From contig NZ_JANWTC010000010.1 of the NCBI RefSeq assembly GCF_024919295.1, forward strand, positions 54,653 to 118,652: a stretch of 64,000 nucleotides of DNA. The letters run 5' to 3'. The translations under genes were made by a program, and so were the position numbers. How positions within the stretch are numbered: position 1 is the stretch's first letter; each line of letters begins with the position of its first letter. The notes beneath the pieces are model-generated. The model was not told where the DNA came from and ran no database searches. It worked only from the letters and a program-made list of their open reading frames with translations. Below, in pieces: positions 55,050 to 63,960 of this stretch. Source of the stretch: Corynebacterium lemuris (GTDB lineage: Bacteria > Actinomycetota > Actinomycetes > Mycobacteriales > Mycobacteriaceae).

Positions 55050-55573
55050 CGCCCGAGAGTCAACTGCGGCGGTGGCAGTACCTCGCCGACAACGCACCCC
55101 GTTTCGAGGAGCTGCGCCGACCGCGCCCCACCCGCGCGCTGATAGCCGCCTACTTCACCGGGCTCGCCCTGGCGATGGTCTCCCTGGCCGGGTCGTTCCT
55201 CTGGACACACTTCATGTGGTTCCATTTCGCGGCCCTGTTCACCTCCATGGTGGCGTGGACGGTGCTGCGCTCCGCCATCGACGCGAAGGACACCGCACCG
55301 GAACAGGTGCTCGACAGCTACGAGCAGGAGGTGCTCGCTGACTGGCGCCGACGCAGTCTCCGGATCTTCGAGATCCTGCTCATCCTCGGCGGAGCCGCGG
55401 TGATCCTCCTCGGTGCCCTGTTCCGTGAGCACATCGACGTGGCCACGATGTCCATGTTCGCTGGCATGTACATGATTATGCTTTACCTGTCCGTGGGCAC
55501 CCTGCCGGTGGTCGGCTACGCGCTGGCCTTCAACCGGGACGACGCCGACACCGACCCCGAAGAGGAATACTGA
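55046..55573 (+). CDS. Membrane protein of the XRE/ABC operon
   Basis: A 175-residue protein with four hydrophobic segments at about 33-55, 55-75, 110-130 and 135-160, an acidic cytoplasmic C-terminus (DDADTDPEEEY) and no recognised domain. The start overlaps the regulator stop (ATGA), so it is cotranscribed with it and with the ABC genes 5 bp downstream. It may sense the signal read by the regulator or assist the exporter; inference from position only. Confidence 0.8.
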   Translation: MTPESQLRRWQYLADNAPRFEELRRPRPTRALIAAYFTGLALAMVSLAGSFLWTHFMWFHFAALFTSMVAWTVLRSAIDAKDTAPEQVLDSYEQEVLADWRRRSLRIFEILLILGGAAVILLGALFREHIDVATMSMFAGMYMIMLYLSVGTLPVVGYALAFNRDDADTDPEEEY

Positions 55574-55578
55574 AGGAC

Positions 55579-56457
55579 ATGCCCACACTCCACATCGATC
55601 ACCTGAACAAGTCGTTCGGGGACAACCGCGCGCTCAATGACATGACCTTCTCTGTGAATCCCGGCGAGATCTACGGTTTCGTCGGTTCCAACGGAGCAGG
55701 AAAATCGACCACCATGCGCATCGCGCTGGGCGTGCTCTCCGCGGATTCCGGTCAGGTGCGCTTCGACGACACCCCCATGAACGACGACATCCGCCGCCGC
55801 ATCGGCTACATGCCCGAGGAGCGCGGACTCTACGGCAAGGAGGGTATCGCCGACCAGCTGACCTACTTCGGGCGGCTGCACGGCATGTCCGGGAAATCGG
55901 CACACGACTCGGCGACCTCCCTGCTCGAGCAGCTCGGACTGGGCGAACGCGCCGGCGACAAACTCGACGACCTCTCGTTGGGCAACCAGCAGCGTGTACA
56001 GCTGGCGGCCTCCCTCATCCACGAGCCGGAGCTGCTCATCCTCGACGAGCCCTTCTCCGGGCTCGACCCGGTCGCCGTGGAGGTGATGAGCCGGATGCTC
56101 GTCGAACGCGCCCGGCAGGGTGTGCCGGTGATCTTCTCCTCCCACCAGCTCGACCTGGTGCAGCGCCTCAGCGACCGGGTGGGTATCGTCGCCCGGGGCT
56201 CCATGGTCACCGAGGGCACCGTCGATGAACTGCGCATGTCCGGACCCGTCCGCTTCGAGGTGCACACCCCGGCGCGCAACTGGTACCCGGAAGGCACACG
56301 TCTGGTCAGCGAGACCGAGCGCGGGGTGGTCCTCGAGACCGCCGACCCCGCCGATGACCAGCAGATCCTCCAGGCCGCCATCGCCGTCGGCCCCGTCCAC
56401 TCCTTCACCCGTCTGATCCCAGACCTGACCGACCTGTTCCGGGAGGTTGTCGCCTGA
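55579..56457 (+). CDS. ABC exporter ATPase (NatA-like)
   Basis: A 292-residue ATPase with Walker A GSNGAGKST, Q-loop YMPEERGLY, signature LSLGNQQRVQLA, Walker B LLILDEPFSGLDP and H-loop SSHQLDLV, all intact, plus a C-terminal extension of about 80 residues. This is the NatA/drug-efflux type that pairs with a six-helix permease. Its stop shares a base with the permease start (TGATG). Spacing of 5 bp from the membrane-protein gene and an AAGGAC ribosome-binding site indicate one operon. Confidence 0.93.
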   Translation: MPTLHIDHLNKSFGDNRALNDMTFSVNPGEIYGFVGSNGAGKSTTMRIALGVLSADSGQVRFDDTPMNDDIRRRIGYMPEERGLYGKEGIADQLTYFGRLHGMSGKSAHDSATSLLEQLGLGERAGDKLDDLSLGNQQRVQLAASLIHEPELLILDEPFSGLDPVAVEVMSRMLVERARQGVPVIFSSHQLDLVQRLSDRVGIVARGSMVTEGTVDELRMSGPVRFEVHTPARNWYPEGTRLVSETERGVVLETADPADDQQILQAAIAVGPVHSFTRLIPDLTDLFREVVA

Positions 56458-57626
56458 TGAGTTATTCGTCGATGAACACCATCACCACCGTGGCAAAACG
56501 CGAGATGCGGGTGGCACTGCGCAACAAGGGCATCATGGTCTCCGTGGTGCTCACCCTGGTGCTCACCCTGGCCGGTATCGGGGCCCTCACGCTGCTGTCC
56601 GAGCGTGAGGGCGGGCAACCCTCCATCGCCGTGGTGGGGATGAACGCCCCCACCCCGGAGGAGTCAGAGGTCATCTTCGTCAATGTCGCCGACCGGGAGG
56701 ACGCCATGACGTCCCTTGAGATGGGTGATGACGACGCCGCGCTGGTCCCCACCGAGCAGGGCTGGGAACTGCTCGCGGAGGGGGATCCCTCCCCCACCGT
56801 GCTGGGAGCGGCCACGCAGCTGGTGAACTCGCAGGCCACCGAGGAGGCCCTCGCCGGTTTCGGGCTCACCCCGGAGGAATTCGCCACCGCCCTGCCGCCG
56901 ACCACGGTCATCCCCGTGGACCTCGGGGCCGACGCCACCACCGAGATCAACTACCCGGCCGTGCTCACCGTGCTGGCCGGCGTGGTAGTCCTCATGTTCA
57001 CCGTCATGCTCTTCGCCGGCAACATCGGCGGCCGGGTCACCGCGGAGAAGTCCTCCCGCGTCGTGGAGATCATCCTCGCCAGTGTGCGGCCGATGGACTT
57101 CCTGGCGGGCAAGATCCTCGGCAACGTCATCTTCGGCTTCCTGGCCACCACCGTCATGGTGATCATCGCCGGTGCCGCCCTGGCCTTCTCCGGCCTGCTG
57201 GAGGGCCTGGAATTCGACTGGGGCATCCTCGCGGTCCTGCTCGTCGGCTTCCTGCTGGGCATGATCTTCTTCGGCAGCCTCTATGCCGCGGCGGGTGCGA
57301 TGGTGCAGCGCACGGAGGACCTGCAGTCCACGCAGATGCCGATCCTCCTCCTGCTGATCGCCACCATCTATTCCGCCACCTTCGGTTTCAACGCGCTCGA
57401 CTCCACCTGGATGGAGGTCCTGGCCTGGGTCCCGCCGATGTCTGTGGCGGTGGCCCCGCTGCAGTACGCGGCCGGCAACTTCGGCCTCGGCCAGCTCGCC
57501 CTGTCCTACGGGATCCTGGCGCTGACCAACCTGCTGGCGATCTGGCTGGTGGCGCGCATCTACCGGGCGGCCATCCTCAACAACGGCCGCCGCATGACCT
57601 GGCGCCAGGCACTGACTGCCCGGTAG
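56457..57626 (+). CDS. ABC exporter permease (NatB-like)
   Basis: A 389-residue ABC-2-type permease. One N-terminal helix (VSVVLTLVLTLAGIGALTLL, about 27-47), an external domain of about 110 residues, then five or six helices from about 160. GRVTAEKSSRVVEIILASVRPMDFLAGKILG is the NatB family signature. Together with the NatA-like ATPase it should export Na+, a drug or a peptide; the substrate is not evident. Last gene of the operon; the XPB helicase gene starts 57 bp later with its own ribosome-binding site. Confidence 0.92.
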   Translation: MSYSSMNTITTVAKREMRVALRNKGIMVSVVLTLVLTLAGIGALTLLSEREGGQPSIAVVGMNAPTPEESEVIFVNVADREDAMTSLEMGDDDAALVPTEQGWELLAEGDPSPTVLGAATQLVNSQATEEALAGFGLTPEEFATALPPTTVIPVDLGADATTEINYPAVLTVLAGVVVLMFTVMLFAGNIGGRVTAEKSSRVVEIILASVRPMDFLAGKILGNVIFGFLATTVMVIIAGAALAFSGLLEGLEFDWGILAVLLVGFLLGMIFFGSLYAAAGAMVQRTEDLQSTQMPILLLLIATIYSATFGFNALDSTWMEVLAWVPPMSVAVAPLQYAAGNFGLGQLALSYGILALTNLLAIWLVARIYRAAILNNGRRMTWRQALTAR

Positions 57627-57683
57627 GGACTTGACTGACCTGCCATAATGGAATGCTGCACACCCGTCAGTAAGGAGCATTCC

Positions 57684-59342
57684 ATGGCATTCGGGGACGG
57701 CCCCCTGATCGTCCAGTCGGACAAGACCGTTCTGCTGGAGATCGACCACGCACAGGCGGATGAGGCGCGCGCCGGGCTCGCGCCCTTCGCCGAGCTCGAG
57801 CGCGCCCCGGAACACGTCCACACCTACCGCATCACCCCGCTGGCGCTGTGGAACGCACGTGCCGCGGGTCACGATGCGGAGGAGGTCGTCGACGTCCTGG
57901 AGCGTTACTCCCGTTTCCCGGTACCGCAGCCCCTGCTCGTCGATGTCGCTGAGACGATGTCCCGCTACGGTCGTGTCCGTCTGCACAAGCACCCGGCCCA
58001 CGGGCTCATCCTCGAGTCCGCCGAACCGGCGATCCTGGCTGAGCTGCAGCGGCACAAGAAGATCCGGCCCATGCTCGGTGAACCAGTCGACGCGGAGAAC
58101 ATCCCCGTCCACCCCTCCGAGCGGGGCCGTCTCAAGCAGGAACTGCTCAAGGTCGGCTGGCCGGCGGAGGACCTGGCCGGTTACGTGGACGGCGAGTCCC
58201 ACCCCATCGCCCTGTCCACGGAGAACGAGAACTGGGAACTGCGCGACTACCAGCGCTACGCCGCCGACTCCTTCTGGGAGGGCGGCTCCGGCGTGGTGGT
58301 CCTGCCGTGTGGGGCGGGTAAGACGATGGTCGGTGCGGCCTCCATGGCCCGCGCCCAGGCCACCACCCTGATCCTGGTGACCAACACCGTCGCCGGCCGG
58401 CAGTGGCGCGATGAACTGCTGCGCCGCACCACGCTCACCGCCGAGGAGATCGGCGAGTACTCCGGTGAGAAGAAGGAGATCCGCCCCGTCACCATCGCCA
58501 CCTATCAGGTGGTCACCCGGAGGACGAAGGGTGAGTACCGCGCGCTGGAGCTCTTCGACTCCCGCGACTGGGGGCTGATCATCTACGACGAGGTCCACCT
58601 CCTGCCCGCCCCGGTCTTCCGCATGACCTCCGACCTGCAGTCGCGTCGCCGCCTGGGGTTGACGGCCACGCTGGTGCGTGAGGACGGCCGCGAGGGCGAC
58701 GTCTTCTCCCTCATCGGGCCGAAGCGGTACGACGCCCCGTGGCGCGACATTGAGGCCATGGGTTTCATCGCCTCCGCCGAGTGCGTGGAGGTGCGCACCA
58801 CCATGACCGATTCCGAGCGGATGGTCTACGCCACCGCGGAGACCGCCGACCGCTACCGCCTGGCGGCGAGCGCACAGGGCAAGATGCGCGTCGTCGACAA
58901 GCTCCTGGAACGCCACCGCGGTCAGCCCACGCTGATCATCGGCGCCTACCTCGACCAGCTGGAGGAACTCGCCGCGCGTTTCGGTGCCCCCGTCATCGAA
59001 GGCCGCACCCCCAACAAGAAGCGCGAGGAACTCTTCGGGCGATTCCGTCGCGGGGAGATCAACGTCCTCATCGTGAGCAAGGTCGCGAACTTCTCCATCG
59101 ACCTGCCGGAGGCCGCCGTGGCGATCCAGGTCTCCGGCACCTTCGGCTCCCGTCAGGAGGAGGCCCAGCGCCTCGGCCGGCTGCTGCGCCCCAAGGCCGA
59201 CGGTGGCGAAGCCCACTTCTACTCGGTGGTCTCCCGGGACACCCTGGATGCGGAGTACGCGGCCCATCGCCAGCGTTTCCTCGCCGAGCAGGGTTATGCC
59301 TACCGCATCGTCGATGCGGAGGACCTGGACCAGCTTGGTTAG
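57684..59342 (+). CDS. XPB/ERCC3-type DNA helicase
   Basis: A 552-residue superfamily 2 helicase. An N-terminal XPB-like damage-recognition domain (about 1-180) is followed by WELRDYQRYAADSFW, Walker A LPCGAGKT (about 207-214), the DEVH box in IYDEVHLLPA (about 301), GLTATLVREDG and motif VI EAQRLGRLLRPK. Bacterial XPB (Rv0861c) has 3'-5' helicase activity. ATG 57684 follows TAAGGAG. Likely partner of the helicase-associated protein at 52477, with an intervening ABC operon. Confidence 0.95.
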   Translation: MAFGDGPLIVQSDKTVLLEIDHAQADEARAGLAPFAELERAPEHVHTYRITPLALWNARAAGHDAEEVVDVLERYSRFPVPQPLLVDVAETMSRYGRVRLHKHPAHGLILESAEPAILAELQRHKKIRPMLGEPVDAENIPVHPSERGRLKQELLKVGWPAEDLAGYVDGESHPIALSTENENWELRDYQRYAADSFWEGGSGVVVLPCGAGKTMVGAASMARAQATTLILVTNTVAGRQWRDELLRRTTLTAEEIGEYSGEKKEIRPVTIATYQVVTRRTKGEYRALELFDSRDWGLIIYDEVHLLPAPVFRMTSDLQSRRRLGLTATLVREDGREGDVFSLIGPKRYDAPWRDIEAMGFIASAECVEVRTTMTDSERMVYATAETADRYRLAASAQGKMRVVDKLLERHRGQPTLIIGAYLDQLEELAARFGAPVIEGRTPNKKREELFGRFRRGEINVLIVSKVANFSIDLPEAAVAIQVSGTFGSRQEEAQRLGRLLRPKADGGEAHFYSVVSRDTLDAEYAAHRQRFLAEQGYAYRIVDAEDLDQLG

Positions 59343-59352
59343 GCTGTCACCC

Positions 59353-60000
59353 ATGAAGGTTTTCAGGTTCGAGGTGGACGAGGCGTTCGCGAAGAAGAAC
59401 AACGAGATGCTCCGGGACACCCGACGGCTGCAGCTGTCAGCGATCGTCTTCGGTGTCATCCTCCTCGCCCTGGCGGTGGTTCTCTTCGCCTGGCTGGGAG
59501 CAGGTGAGGTGTGGGGACTGGTCGGCGGTATCATCTCGCTGACCTTCGGCCTGCTCTGCTTCTTCCTTGCCGTGGCGGTGCCCCGCAAGGTCGGCAAACC
59601 ACAGGAGCTCTACGACGCCTACCCCCTGGCCCCGGCCGTGGTCGCCGAGGTCAACGAGCGTGACTACGTGCTCATGGCGCTGGTGAACACCAACGTCGAC
59701 CCGCTGCTCCCGCCGCGCTGGGGTGCCGCACTGCGCACCGTCTCCCGCATCAACGGCATCAAGGAGCCGAAGCTGGGCACCCGGGTCCCCGTCGCCGCGG
59801 TCCAGGGCCGGCGCAGCGTGCGTGACCAGGAGCACTGGGATGAGATCTCCCCCATGCCCATCGCCTGGGGCACCCCGGACCAGGACGTGGTCAACACCGC
59901 CCGCCGGTCCATCCCGGAGGACCAGTGGACGCGTCTGGACAAGGCCCGCAAACGCCTCGACGAGGTCAAGGCCACCCGCTACAACCTCCTGGCGCTGTGA
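59353..60000 (+). CDS. DUF3239 membrane protein
   Basis: A 215-residue protein: short charged N-terminus, two helices at about 28-50 and 55-77, then a cytoplasmic or external domain with YDAYPLAPAVVAEVNERDYVLMALVNTN and TRVPVAAVQGRRS. It fits the DUF3239 family of corynebacteria, function unknown. It starts 10 bp after the XPB helicase and its stop overlaps the aminotransferase start (GTGA), so the three genes form one operon. Confidence 0.8.
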   Translation: MKVFRFEVDEAFAKKNNEMLRDTRRLQLSAIVFGVILLALAVVLFAWLGAGEVWGLVGGIISLTFGLLCFFLAVAVPRKVGKPQELYDAYPLAPAVVAEVNERDYVLMALVNTNVDPLLPPRWGAALRTVSRINGIKEPKLGTRVPVAAVQGRRSVRDQEHWDEISPMPIAWGTPDQDVVNTARRSIPEDQWTRLDKARKRLDEVKATRYNLLAL

Positions 60001-61148
60001 CCGTCGCCCGGCTCCGCCAGTTCGGCGAGACGGTCTTCGCCACGATGAGCGCGAAGGCCGCAGAATTCGATGCCGTCAACCTCGGTCAGGGTTTCCCCGA
60101 TTCCGACGGCCCACCCCGCATGCTGGAGATCGCGTGCGAGCAGATCCGCGGCGGCAACAACCAGTACGGCCCGGCCCGGGGCATGGCGGTGCTCCGCGAG
60201 GCGGTGGCCGCCCAACGCGCCCGCGACCATCAGGTCAGCTACGACCCGGAGACGGAGGTGCTGGTCACCGTCGGCGCCACGGAGGCGATCTCGGCGACGG
60301 TCCTCGGCCTGGTGGAGCCCGGTTCAGAGGTCATCGTCCTGGAGCCGTACTACGACGCCTACGCCGCCGCCATCGCCCTGGCCGGGGCGCAGCGGGTGGC
60401 GGTGCCGCTCGTCGCCGACGGGGCCGGCTGGACGGTGGATGTCGACGCGGTACGCGCCGCAGTCACCGGGAGGACCGCGATGATCATCGTCAACTCCCCG
60501 CACAACCCGACCGGTTCCGTCTTCTCCCGCGAGGTGCTCACGGAACTCGCCGCCGTCTGTGTGGAACGTGACCTGCTGGTGCTGGCCGATGAGGTCTACG
60601 AGAATCTGCTCTTCGACGGGGTCACCCACACCGCCCTGGCCTCCCTGCCCGGCATGTTCGGACGCACCGTCACCGTCTCCTCCGCCGCGAAGACGTGGAA
60701 CGTCACCGGCTGGAAGACCGGTTGGGCGCTCGCTCCCGCCCCGCTTCTCGACGCCGTCCTCAAGGCCAAGCAGTTCATGTCCTTCGTCGGCGCCACGCCC
60801 TTCCAGCCCGCCGTCGCCCATGCCCTCAACGAGGAGTCCGCGTGGCTGAACGACATGGTGGCCGAACTCGCCGGGGGCCGTGACCTGCTGGTCGCCGGCC
60901 TGCGCTCCGCGGGGCTGGAGGTCCACGACAGTCACGGCACCTATTTCGTGGTGGCCGACATCGCCCCGCTCGGGGCGACCGACGGTGTCGCCTTCTGCCT
61001 CGACCTGCCCGAACGCATCGGTGTCGCCGCCATCCCCGCCCAGGTCTTCTGTGATGATCCCGGGCCCTGGCGCACGAAGGTGCGCTTCGCCTTCGGTAAA
61101 CGCCACGGGACCCTGCGGCTGGCCGTGGACCGGCTGCAGCAGCTCTAG
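59997..61148 (+). CDS. Class I/II aminotransferase (DapC/kynurenine aminotransferase-like)
   Basis: A 383-residue PLP enzyme, fold type I. NLGQGFPDSDGPPRMLEIA, NQYGPARGMAVLREAVA, NSPHNPTGSVFS, DEVYENLLFDG and the PLP lysine in SSAAKTWNVTGWKTGWALAP are typical. The mycobacterial gene in the equivalent place (Rv0858c, near Rv0861c) is annotated DapC, but C. glutamicum has another dapC, so the reaction is left open. GTG 59997 overlaps the DUF3239 stop; the 3' end overlaps the FtsX-type permease gene by 4 bp. Confidence 0.9.
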   Translation: MTVARLRQFGETVFATMSAKAAEFDAVNLGQGFPDSDGPPRMLEIACEQIRGGNNQYGPARGMAVLREAVAAQRARDHQVSYDPETEVLVTVGATEAISATVLGLVEPGSEVIVLEPYYDAYAAAIALAGAQRVAVPLVADGAGWTVDVDAVRAAVTGRTAMIIVNSPHNPTGSVFSREVLTELAAVCVERDLLVLADEVYENLLFDGVTHTALASLPGMFGRTVTVSSAAKTWNVTGWKTGWALAPAPLLDAVLKAKQFMSFVGATPFQPAVAHALNEESAWLNDMVAELAGGRDLLVAGLRSAGLEVHDSHGTYFVVADIAPLGATDGVAFCLDLPERIGVAAIPAQVFCDDPGPWRTKVRFAFGKRHGTLRLAVDRLQQL

Positions 61149-63676
61149 TCCACCGCCTCCAGCGGGTTGGTGGCCGCTGCCTGCCGCGCCGGCCAGACAG
61201 CGGCCAGCACACCGACCACGATCGCGGCGACCAGCACCACTGCCATCTGGTCCCAGGGGATCGCCCAGCGGGTGATCCCCTGGTCGGCGAGTGCGCGGAC
61301 GAAGCACCAGCCCAGCCACACGCCGAGAATGATGCCGGCGGTCGCGCCCAGGCCCGCGATGTGGATCGACTCGATGGTGACCATCCGCCGGATCTGGCTG
61401 CGCTGCATACCCACCGCCCGCAGCATGCCGAATTCACGGCGGCGCTCCATGATCGACAGTGCCAGCGTGTTGATGATCCCCAGTACCGCAATGATCACAC
61501 TCAACGCCAGCAACGCATAGACCAGGGCGAGCAGCTGGTCGATCTGCTCGGCGCTGGCCAGGCGGTACTCCTCCTTCGTCAGCACCTGCAGCACCCCGTA
61601 GGGGTCAGTGGTGCTGAGGACCTGCTCGTGCACCTCTGCTTCGTCGGCGCCGTCGGTGAATGTGACGAAGAGGTCCTGCATGATCCACGAACTGCGGTCG
61701 GGCAGGATCTGCTCCGCGGCAGCCTCCGTGACAGCGACGGGGGTGTAGGCGGACGAGTCCGCCCAGATCACCCGGACAGGCACCTCCAGGGATGCCACCG
61801 ACACCGGGGATGCGATCTCGACGAGGTCACCGACGGACAGGCCGAGCTCCCGCGCCACCGTCTCACTGAGCCCCGCCCCAGGTGCCGTGGTGAGATCTGC
61901 GAAGTCTCCCCCGAGGATCTCCAGGTGCAGTGCGAGAGTGGGATCCACGGTGAGGACATTGCTCACCGCGCCCGCCGCACTGGCGGTCCCGGTTCTGCCG
62001 GCGACGCTGAGGGGTGCCCACAGGCTGGGCACCACAGCGTCGACCTCGTCGATGGCGCTGATCTCGTCGGCGACCTGCCCCGGGATGCCCTGAGTGGAGA
62101 GAAGGCCCGCCGAGACCACGGTCTGGGCACGCATCTCCTCGTCGATGGAACCGTAGACGGAGAGCTTCATCGACGCCCCGAGGATGCCCACGGCGGAGAC
62201 AAGCGCCACCCCGAGAGTGAGAGCAAAGGCTGTGGCGGCGGTACGCCGCGGATTCCGGGCCAGGCTCGTGCGTGCCAGCAGGGGCACCACCGACCGGAAC
62301 GGTGAGCGCGCGGAAAATATCACACGCGCCAGTCCCGCCTGGAGAAGCAGCGCACCCAGAATGAGCGTCAGGGCACCGATGCCGGTCAGCACCGCCCGGG
62401 TGGTGGTGGACCAGTCCGTCATGAAGGCGGCCGTCACGGTCACGGCCACACCGGCCACCGCCAGGACCCCGCCCAGGATGCTGCGCGCCCCCACCGGCTG
62501 GGTGCTCGACTGCTCCCCCGAACGCATGGCCTGCACGGGCCGGATCCCGCCGGCACGGCGCGCGGGCACCCAGGCGCTCAGCAGGGTGACCACGATGCCG
62601 ACGCCCAGGGGCGCCAGGATGCTGGCTGCGTCGAGTCCCAGACCGGAATCCGGGAAGCCGAGCCCGAAGGCCTCCATGGCGGTGACGATGAGACGCACCA
62701 GACCGATGCCCACCCCGATGCCCAGGACGGACCCGAGGACACCGATGAAAGCTGCCTCCACCAGCACGGAGCTGGTCAACTGGGGACGGGACATGCCGAT
62801 GGCACGCAGGAGGGCGAACTCCCTCGTCCGCTGCGCCACGATCATGGAGAACGTGTTCGAGATGATGAACGTCCCCACCAGCAGGGCGATGAGCCCGAAG
62901 GCGACGAGGATGTAGGTGAAGAAGGCCAGCAACGAGGAGATCTGCTCGGAGTCCTGCGCGGACGCCTCCTCGGAGGTGAGGATGTCGAAGCCGGGGTAGC
63001 GGGCAGCCAGGGCATCGCGGCTGATCTCCCCGCGGACGAGGATCCGGTCAGTGGACACCCCGTCCGTGAACTCCGTGCGGTACAGTTCCTCCGCAATCTG
63101 GACGCCCGCCCACCCGCCGGTGGAGGTGGGGAGCTCCGTCAGTCCGACGATCTCGAAGTCAGTCCGTTTCGAGGTGTCGATGACCGTGATGGTGTCCCCC
63201 AGGCTGATGTCGGCCCGCTCCGCCGCAGCGGTGTTCACCACTGCCTCAGTGGGCCCCTCAGGTGTCCGTCCCTCCACGACCGTGACACCTCCCGTCATGG
63301 CAGGCTCCTGCGGCGTGAAAGGCAGGAGCCAGGAGCCCGCACCACCGGACTGATAGGGGGCACCGTCCGGACCGATGATCACGACCGGCTGGATATTGGT
63401 GGTCTCCACCTTCTCCACCCCCGGCAGGGCCTCGATCTCCTCTCCCATGGCGCGGGTGAGCCGATGATCGGGTGTGGAGTTGAGTACGACGTCTGAGCCT
63501 TCGTAGCTGGCCGCGGTAATGTCGTCGAAGGCCTTCGACAGCGAGGCGGTGAGGATGAATCCCCCGGACACGAAACTTGTACCCAGCACCACGGCCAGGA
63601 CCGTCATGATCAGTCGCAGTCGGTGGGCGGCGATGCTGCGTAGGGAGATCTTCTGCAGGATAGGCAGTGAAGTCAT
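61145..63676 (-). CDS. Large FtsX/MacB-type ABC permease without adjacent ATPase
   Basis: An 843-residue permease with two FtsX units. A first helix at about 20-42 (LRLIMTVLAVVLGTSFVSGGFILT), a MacB-like periplasmic domain, helices at about 245-385, a second helix near 475-505, another external domain, then a final bundle at about 705-835. ERRREFGMLRAVGMQRSQIRRMV and the earlier AQRTREFALLRAIGMSRPQL are the tandem FtsX signature loops. No ATPase gene lies on either side in the window; upstream is the rRNA terminator. An ATPase elsewhere must serve it. Confidence 0.9.
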   Translation of the reverse strand: MTSLPILQKISLRSIAAHRLRLIMTVLAVVLGTSFVSGGFILTASLSKAFDDITAASYEGSDVVLNSTPDHRLTRAMGEEIEALPGVEKVETTNIQPVVIIGPDGAPYQSGGAGSWLLPFTPQEPAMTGGVTVVEGRTPEGPTEAVVNTAAAERADISLGDTITVIDTSKRTDFEIVGLTELPTSTGGWAGVQIAEELYRTEFTDGVSTDRILVRGEISRDALAARYPGFDILTSEEASAQDSEQISSLLAFFTYILVAFGLIALLVGTFIISNTFSMIVAQRTREFALLRAIGMSRPQLTSSVLVEAAFIGVLGSVLGIGVGIGLVRLIVTAMEAFGLGFPDSGLGLDAASILAPLGVGIVVTLLSAWVPARRAGGIRPVQAMRSGEQSSTQPVGARSILGGVLAVAGVAVTVTAAFMTDWSTTTRAVLTGIGALTLILGALLLQAGLARVIFSARSPFRSVVPLLARTSLARNPRRTAATAFALTLGVALVSAVGILGASMKLSVYGSIDEEMRAQTVVSAGLLSTQGIPGQVADEISAIDEVDAVVPSLWAPLSVAGRTGTASAAGAVSNVLTVDPTLALHLEILGGDFADLTTAPGAGLSETVARELGLSVGDLVEIASPVSVASLEVPVRVIWADSSAYTPVAVTEAAAEQILPDRSSWIMQDLFVTFTDGADEAEVHEQVLSTTDPYGVLQVLTKEEYRLASAEQIDQLLALVYALLALSVIIAVLGIINTLALSIMERRREFGMLRAVGMQRSQIRRMVTIESIHIAGLGATAGIILGVWLGWCFVRALADQGITRWAIPWDQMAVVLVAAIVVGVLAAVWPARQAAATNPLEAVD

Positions 63677-63873
63677 CCCCGTACTCCCCGTGACCTGTCA
63701 GGACGGGGGGTAGGACAGAGTCGGTCCATGGTCGTATTCATTTCCTCACGCAGATGTCGGTGACGAGTCCTCTCGTCTATCCTGTTATTCTTCCCGTTCC
63801 AACCGTCAAGATCCATCCGAAATGTTGTGAATCCTGTCCGAATTTGTGGTATCCGTCGTGTTTGTGGAACGAG

Positions 63874-63928
63874 AAAACCCCGGTGATGTGATCCGCCCGT
63901 TTTTCACAGGGGAACCACACCACCGGGG
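63874..63928 (-). terminator. Terminator of the leftward rRNA operon
   Basis: Arms CACACCACCGGGG (63916-63928) and CCCCGGTGATGTG (63878-63890) pair over 13 positions with one G-T wobble. On the leftward strand the stem is followed by TTTTC. It lies about 32 bp beyond the 5S 3' end. Confidence 0.9.
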
Positions 63929-63960
63929 TGTTCGTTGGTATTCAGTTGTTTTTTGTTTTA

